Assembly: GCF_023502395.1 (NCBI RefSeq)
Contig: NZ_JAMFMB010000020.1
Coordinates: forward strand, 1-64,000
Direction of reading: 5' to 3'
DNA length: 64,000 bases
From: Ruegeria spongiae
Lineage (GTDB): Bacteria; Pseudomonadota; Alphaproteobacteria; Rhodobacterales; Rhodobacteraceae
The stretch's first letter is position 1, and every line of letters begins with the position of its first letter. Both the position numbers and the translations under genes were made by a program. The notes beneath the pieces are model-generated. The model saw only the letters and a program-made list of their open reading frames with translations, was not told the DNA's origin and searched no databases. Of this stretch, positions 62,266-64,000 are shown in pieces.

Positions 62266-63282
62266 CTAGGCCCCGATCACCTTGTTAACCTTGCGCAGCG
62301 ATCCCAGAACCGTTGCACGGATATTGGTATCGGCAAAACCGCTCTGATCCACCGCTTTGAAGAAGGCGGTGTTCATCAGCCCGACATGGCTGCCGATCTG
62401 GCGTTGCGCCGCTTTTGTCAGCTTTTGCCGCTCGGCCGCAGAGCCCGCCTTTTCGATCTGCGCCAGCAGCGTTTCCAGCCGCGTATCCAACTGCCGGATC
62501 GGCTGCACCAGCTTGGCGATCTCGCGCTGCGCGTGGCTGAGCCCCTCGGAGTCGCCGGTTGCCTTCGCCACCCCTGCGACCAGCGCGCGGACGTCGCCTG
62601 CCGCCGATTTGCGCGCCTGTGCCCAGTCGCGACGCGCGCTGGCCAGATCGGGCGCCGCTTGTTCCGGCGCGGGTTGCTCGGCGGGTGTGGCCCGCGTGTC
62701 ACGAATGCGCCCGGCAAGCTCGGAGAGCGACTCCGTGGCTGCCTCCAGCTCGTTGCGCTTGATCTGTGCCGCGATCTGCTTGGCTGCCGCCGCCGCAAGG
62801 CGCTGCGCGACGGGGCCTGCGCGCGCGGCCGTCATCAGGGCGTCTTTCAACTGCGTGGAGAGTGCCCTCTGCGCCGCCTTGTCGACCTCCGGTTTCGGTT
62901 CGCGTGCGGCGCTCGCTTCCTGCGTGGCGGGGCTGTCCTCTTCCGGCTCAGATGCAGGCGCGATGCCGTCGACCAGCTGCACCTCGGTGGAAACGCCGTT
63001 ATCCTTCAGGTATTTCCGGATGCTCTTGGCAAGGTTGGGCAGCGCGCTTTCGCACTCCAGTTGGATCGTTTTGGCATCCGCACGCATGCGGCCAAAGGCG
63101 GTTTTCGGCGATGAACCGATCTTTTTTGCGTCCTTGGCCAAGCCCGCAGCGGGCTGCCGTTTGTCCAGCAGCAGCACGTCGTCATTCTTGCTGCCGGGGC
63201 AGAATGCAAAGCTGATGCTCTGCTTTCTGGCAAGATTCACCATCTGGCGCAGTGCCGCGCCGTCGATCGCCTGTGTTGCCAT
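62266..63282 (-). CDS. Alanine-rich coiled-coil protein of the T6SS-linked locus
   Basis: A 338-aa cytoplasmic protein. An N-terminal globular domain (about residues 1-110, starting MATQAIDGAALRQMVNLARKQ) is followed by a long Ala/Glu/Lys-rich helical region with coiled-coil character (about 130-310), ending in NMRATVLGSLRKVN-like sequence (RATVLGSLRKVNKVIGA). First gene of the minus-strand arm, divergent from tssA. No family recognised. ATG 63282 is used; an upstream in-frame start is less likely. Confidence 0.65.
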   Translation of the reverse strand: MATQAIDGAALRQMVNLARKQSISFAFCPGSKNDDVLLLDKRQPAAGLAKDAKKIGSSPKTAFGRMRADAKTIQLECESALPNLAKSIRKYLKDNGVSTEVQLVDGIAPASEPEEDSPATQEASAAREPKPEVDKAAQRALSTQLKDALMTAARAGPVAQRLAAAAAKQIAAQIKRNELEAATESLSELAGRIRDTRATPAEQPAPEQAAPDLASARRDWAQARKSAAGDVRALVAGVAKATGDSEGLSHAQREIAKLVQPIRQLDTRLETLLAQIEKAGSAAERQKLTKAAQRQIGSHVGLMNTAFFKAVDQSGFADTNIRATVLGSLRKVNKVIGA

Positions 63283-63430
63283 GGCAAGGGGCCCCGCCGA
63301 AATTATCAGTTTGACTTTGACCAGACTATAAGGCTGACTGTTCGTCAAGACAGGAGGTCAGGGGCCAATTCGGATGCAACCCGAAGGGGCAACTGTTGCC
63401 GCGAAGAATAAAGAATCCAGCGGAGCTAAA

Positions 63431-64000
63431 ATGGATCTGGCTGCCTATCTCGAACCACGGGATACAAATCCGCCAAGCGGCGACAATCTTGAATACGACC
63501 CGGCCTTCACAGACCTGGAACTGGCCGCGCAGCCTGGCGAAGAGCAGCAGATGGGCGACGAGGTCAAGGAAGCGCAGGAACAGGACTGGGGCGATGTGCG
63601 CGACAAGGCGCTGGCCGTCATGGAGCAAAGCCATGACATCCGGGCTGGCGTGTTTCTGGCTGAGGCTGTGCTGAACACCAAGGGTCTGCCAGAGTTTGCC
63701 GATGTCACCAAATACCTGCGCGCGCTGCTCGAGGATTATTGGGACACCTGCCACCCCGAACTGGATGAGGATGACGGCGACGCCACCATGCGGATCAACG
63801 CGGTGGCGGGGATCGCCGGATCGGACCGCGTGTTGCGCGCCCTGCGTCGGACCGCGCTGACCGACAGCCGCATGTTCGGGCGCATCACGCTGCGCCATAT
63901 CGAAGTGGCCGAAGGCACCGCCAACATGCCGTCAGATCTGGATGACGTGCCGGATGCGGCCTCGGTCTCTGCGGCGTTTCAGGACACTGATGACGACGTG
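63431..64000 (+). CDS. tssA: TssA-type T6SS cap protein (ImpA N-terminal), truncated by window end
   Basis: 190 residues before the window ends. MDLAAYLEPRDTNPPSGDNLEYDPAF and FTDLELAAQP, EEQQMGDEVKEAQEQDWGDV, and LRALLEDYWDTCHPELDEDD match the ImpA_N domain of TssA, the cap or baseplate-associated protein of type VI secretion. GGAG lies 5 bp before ATG 63431; an in-frame ATG at 63374 is possible. Divergent from the ExbB-ExbD set, suggesting that a T6SS locus continues to the right. Confidence 0.85.
   Translation, partial: MDLAAYLEPRDTNPPSGDNLEYDPAFTDLELAAQPGEEQQMGDEVKEAQEQDWGDVRDKALAVMEQSHDIRAGVFLAEAVLNTKGLPEFADVTKYLRALLEDYWDTCHPELDEDDGDATMRINAVAGIAGSDRVLRALRRTALTDSRMFGRITLRHIEVAEGTANMPSDLDDVPDAASVSAAFQDTDDDV

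Overview
The window is high-GC DNA that looks like a marine Roseobacter-group alphaproteobacterium (Rhodobacteraceae). The main reasons are the DnaA-like plasmid replicase with a parAB operon, which is a replicon type known from this group, together with the napFDAGHBC order, imelysin/di-haem iron cluster, CbpA/CbpM pair and Roseobacter-like small membrane proteins. The window starts at the replication module of an extrachromosomal replicon, yet it also carries a complete nadABC operon and a tRNA-Val gene. That suggests a chromid, or a chromosome that has taken up such a module, rather than a dispensable plasmid.

Layout. (1) 1-3.65 kb: parB and parA on the minus strand, a putative origin with GGGGGAC repeats, and the DnaA-like replicase on the plus strand. 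Three 16-bp CTTACCC-N2-GGGTAAG palindromes, candidate parS sites, mark the par locus. (2) 3.65-13.7 kb: amino-sugar catabolism. nagA, a SIS-type glucosamine-6-phosphate deaminase, a GntR/UTRA repressor and a BadF-type amino-sugar kinase run one way. murQ, a complete sugar ABC importer and a Gfo/Idh/MocA oxidoreductase run the other way. The two arms share a 168-bp control region with 11-bp-phased repeats. (3) 13.8-20.3 kb: periplasmic nitrate reductase operon napFDAGHBC plus a small membrane protein, with an FNR-type box upstream. (4) 20.7-24 kb: an FAD oxidoreductase, a TetR regulator and a glycerate 2-kinase/TtuD-type enzyme. (5) 24-27.5 kb: nadABC, de novo NAD synthesis from aspartate. (6) 27.8-33.4 kb: a putative iron operon of imelysin, Bfd ferredoxin, bacterioferritin, di-haem oxidoreductase, second imelysin and DUF1513. 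(7) 33.8-37 kb: a pyruvate decarboxylase-type ThDP enzyme and a secreted FG-GAP protein. (8) 37-47.4 kb: CofD-like protein, AbrB-family membrane protein, PLP decarboxylase coupled to a CysK paralogue, a soluble CadC/TPR regulator, a malic enzyme coupled to an HPPD-like VOC protein, and a GST. (9) 47.4-54.1 kb: a hypothetical secreted protein, a GMC/gluconate-dehydrogenase-type pair, a rhodanese, and a DAO-SDR-RidA amine oxidation operon. (10) 54.2-57.7 kb: cbpA-cbpM, nqrM-apbE and a CBS protein. (11) 57.8-64 kb: tRNA-Val, a degenerate low-GC stretch, then the edge of a type VI secretion locus. There, TolQ/ExbB, two ExbD proteins and a TonB-like DUF4384 protein lie divergent from tssA, which is cut by the window end.

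The strongest candidates for something not yet described are the T6SS-linked ExbB-ExbD-ExbD-DUF4384 module, the candidate parS set, the CysK-decarboxylase pair, and the malic enzyme-VOC pair. Functional calls come from reading motifs and gene order; no database search was run.
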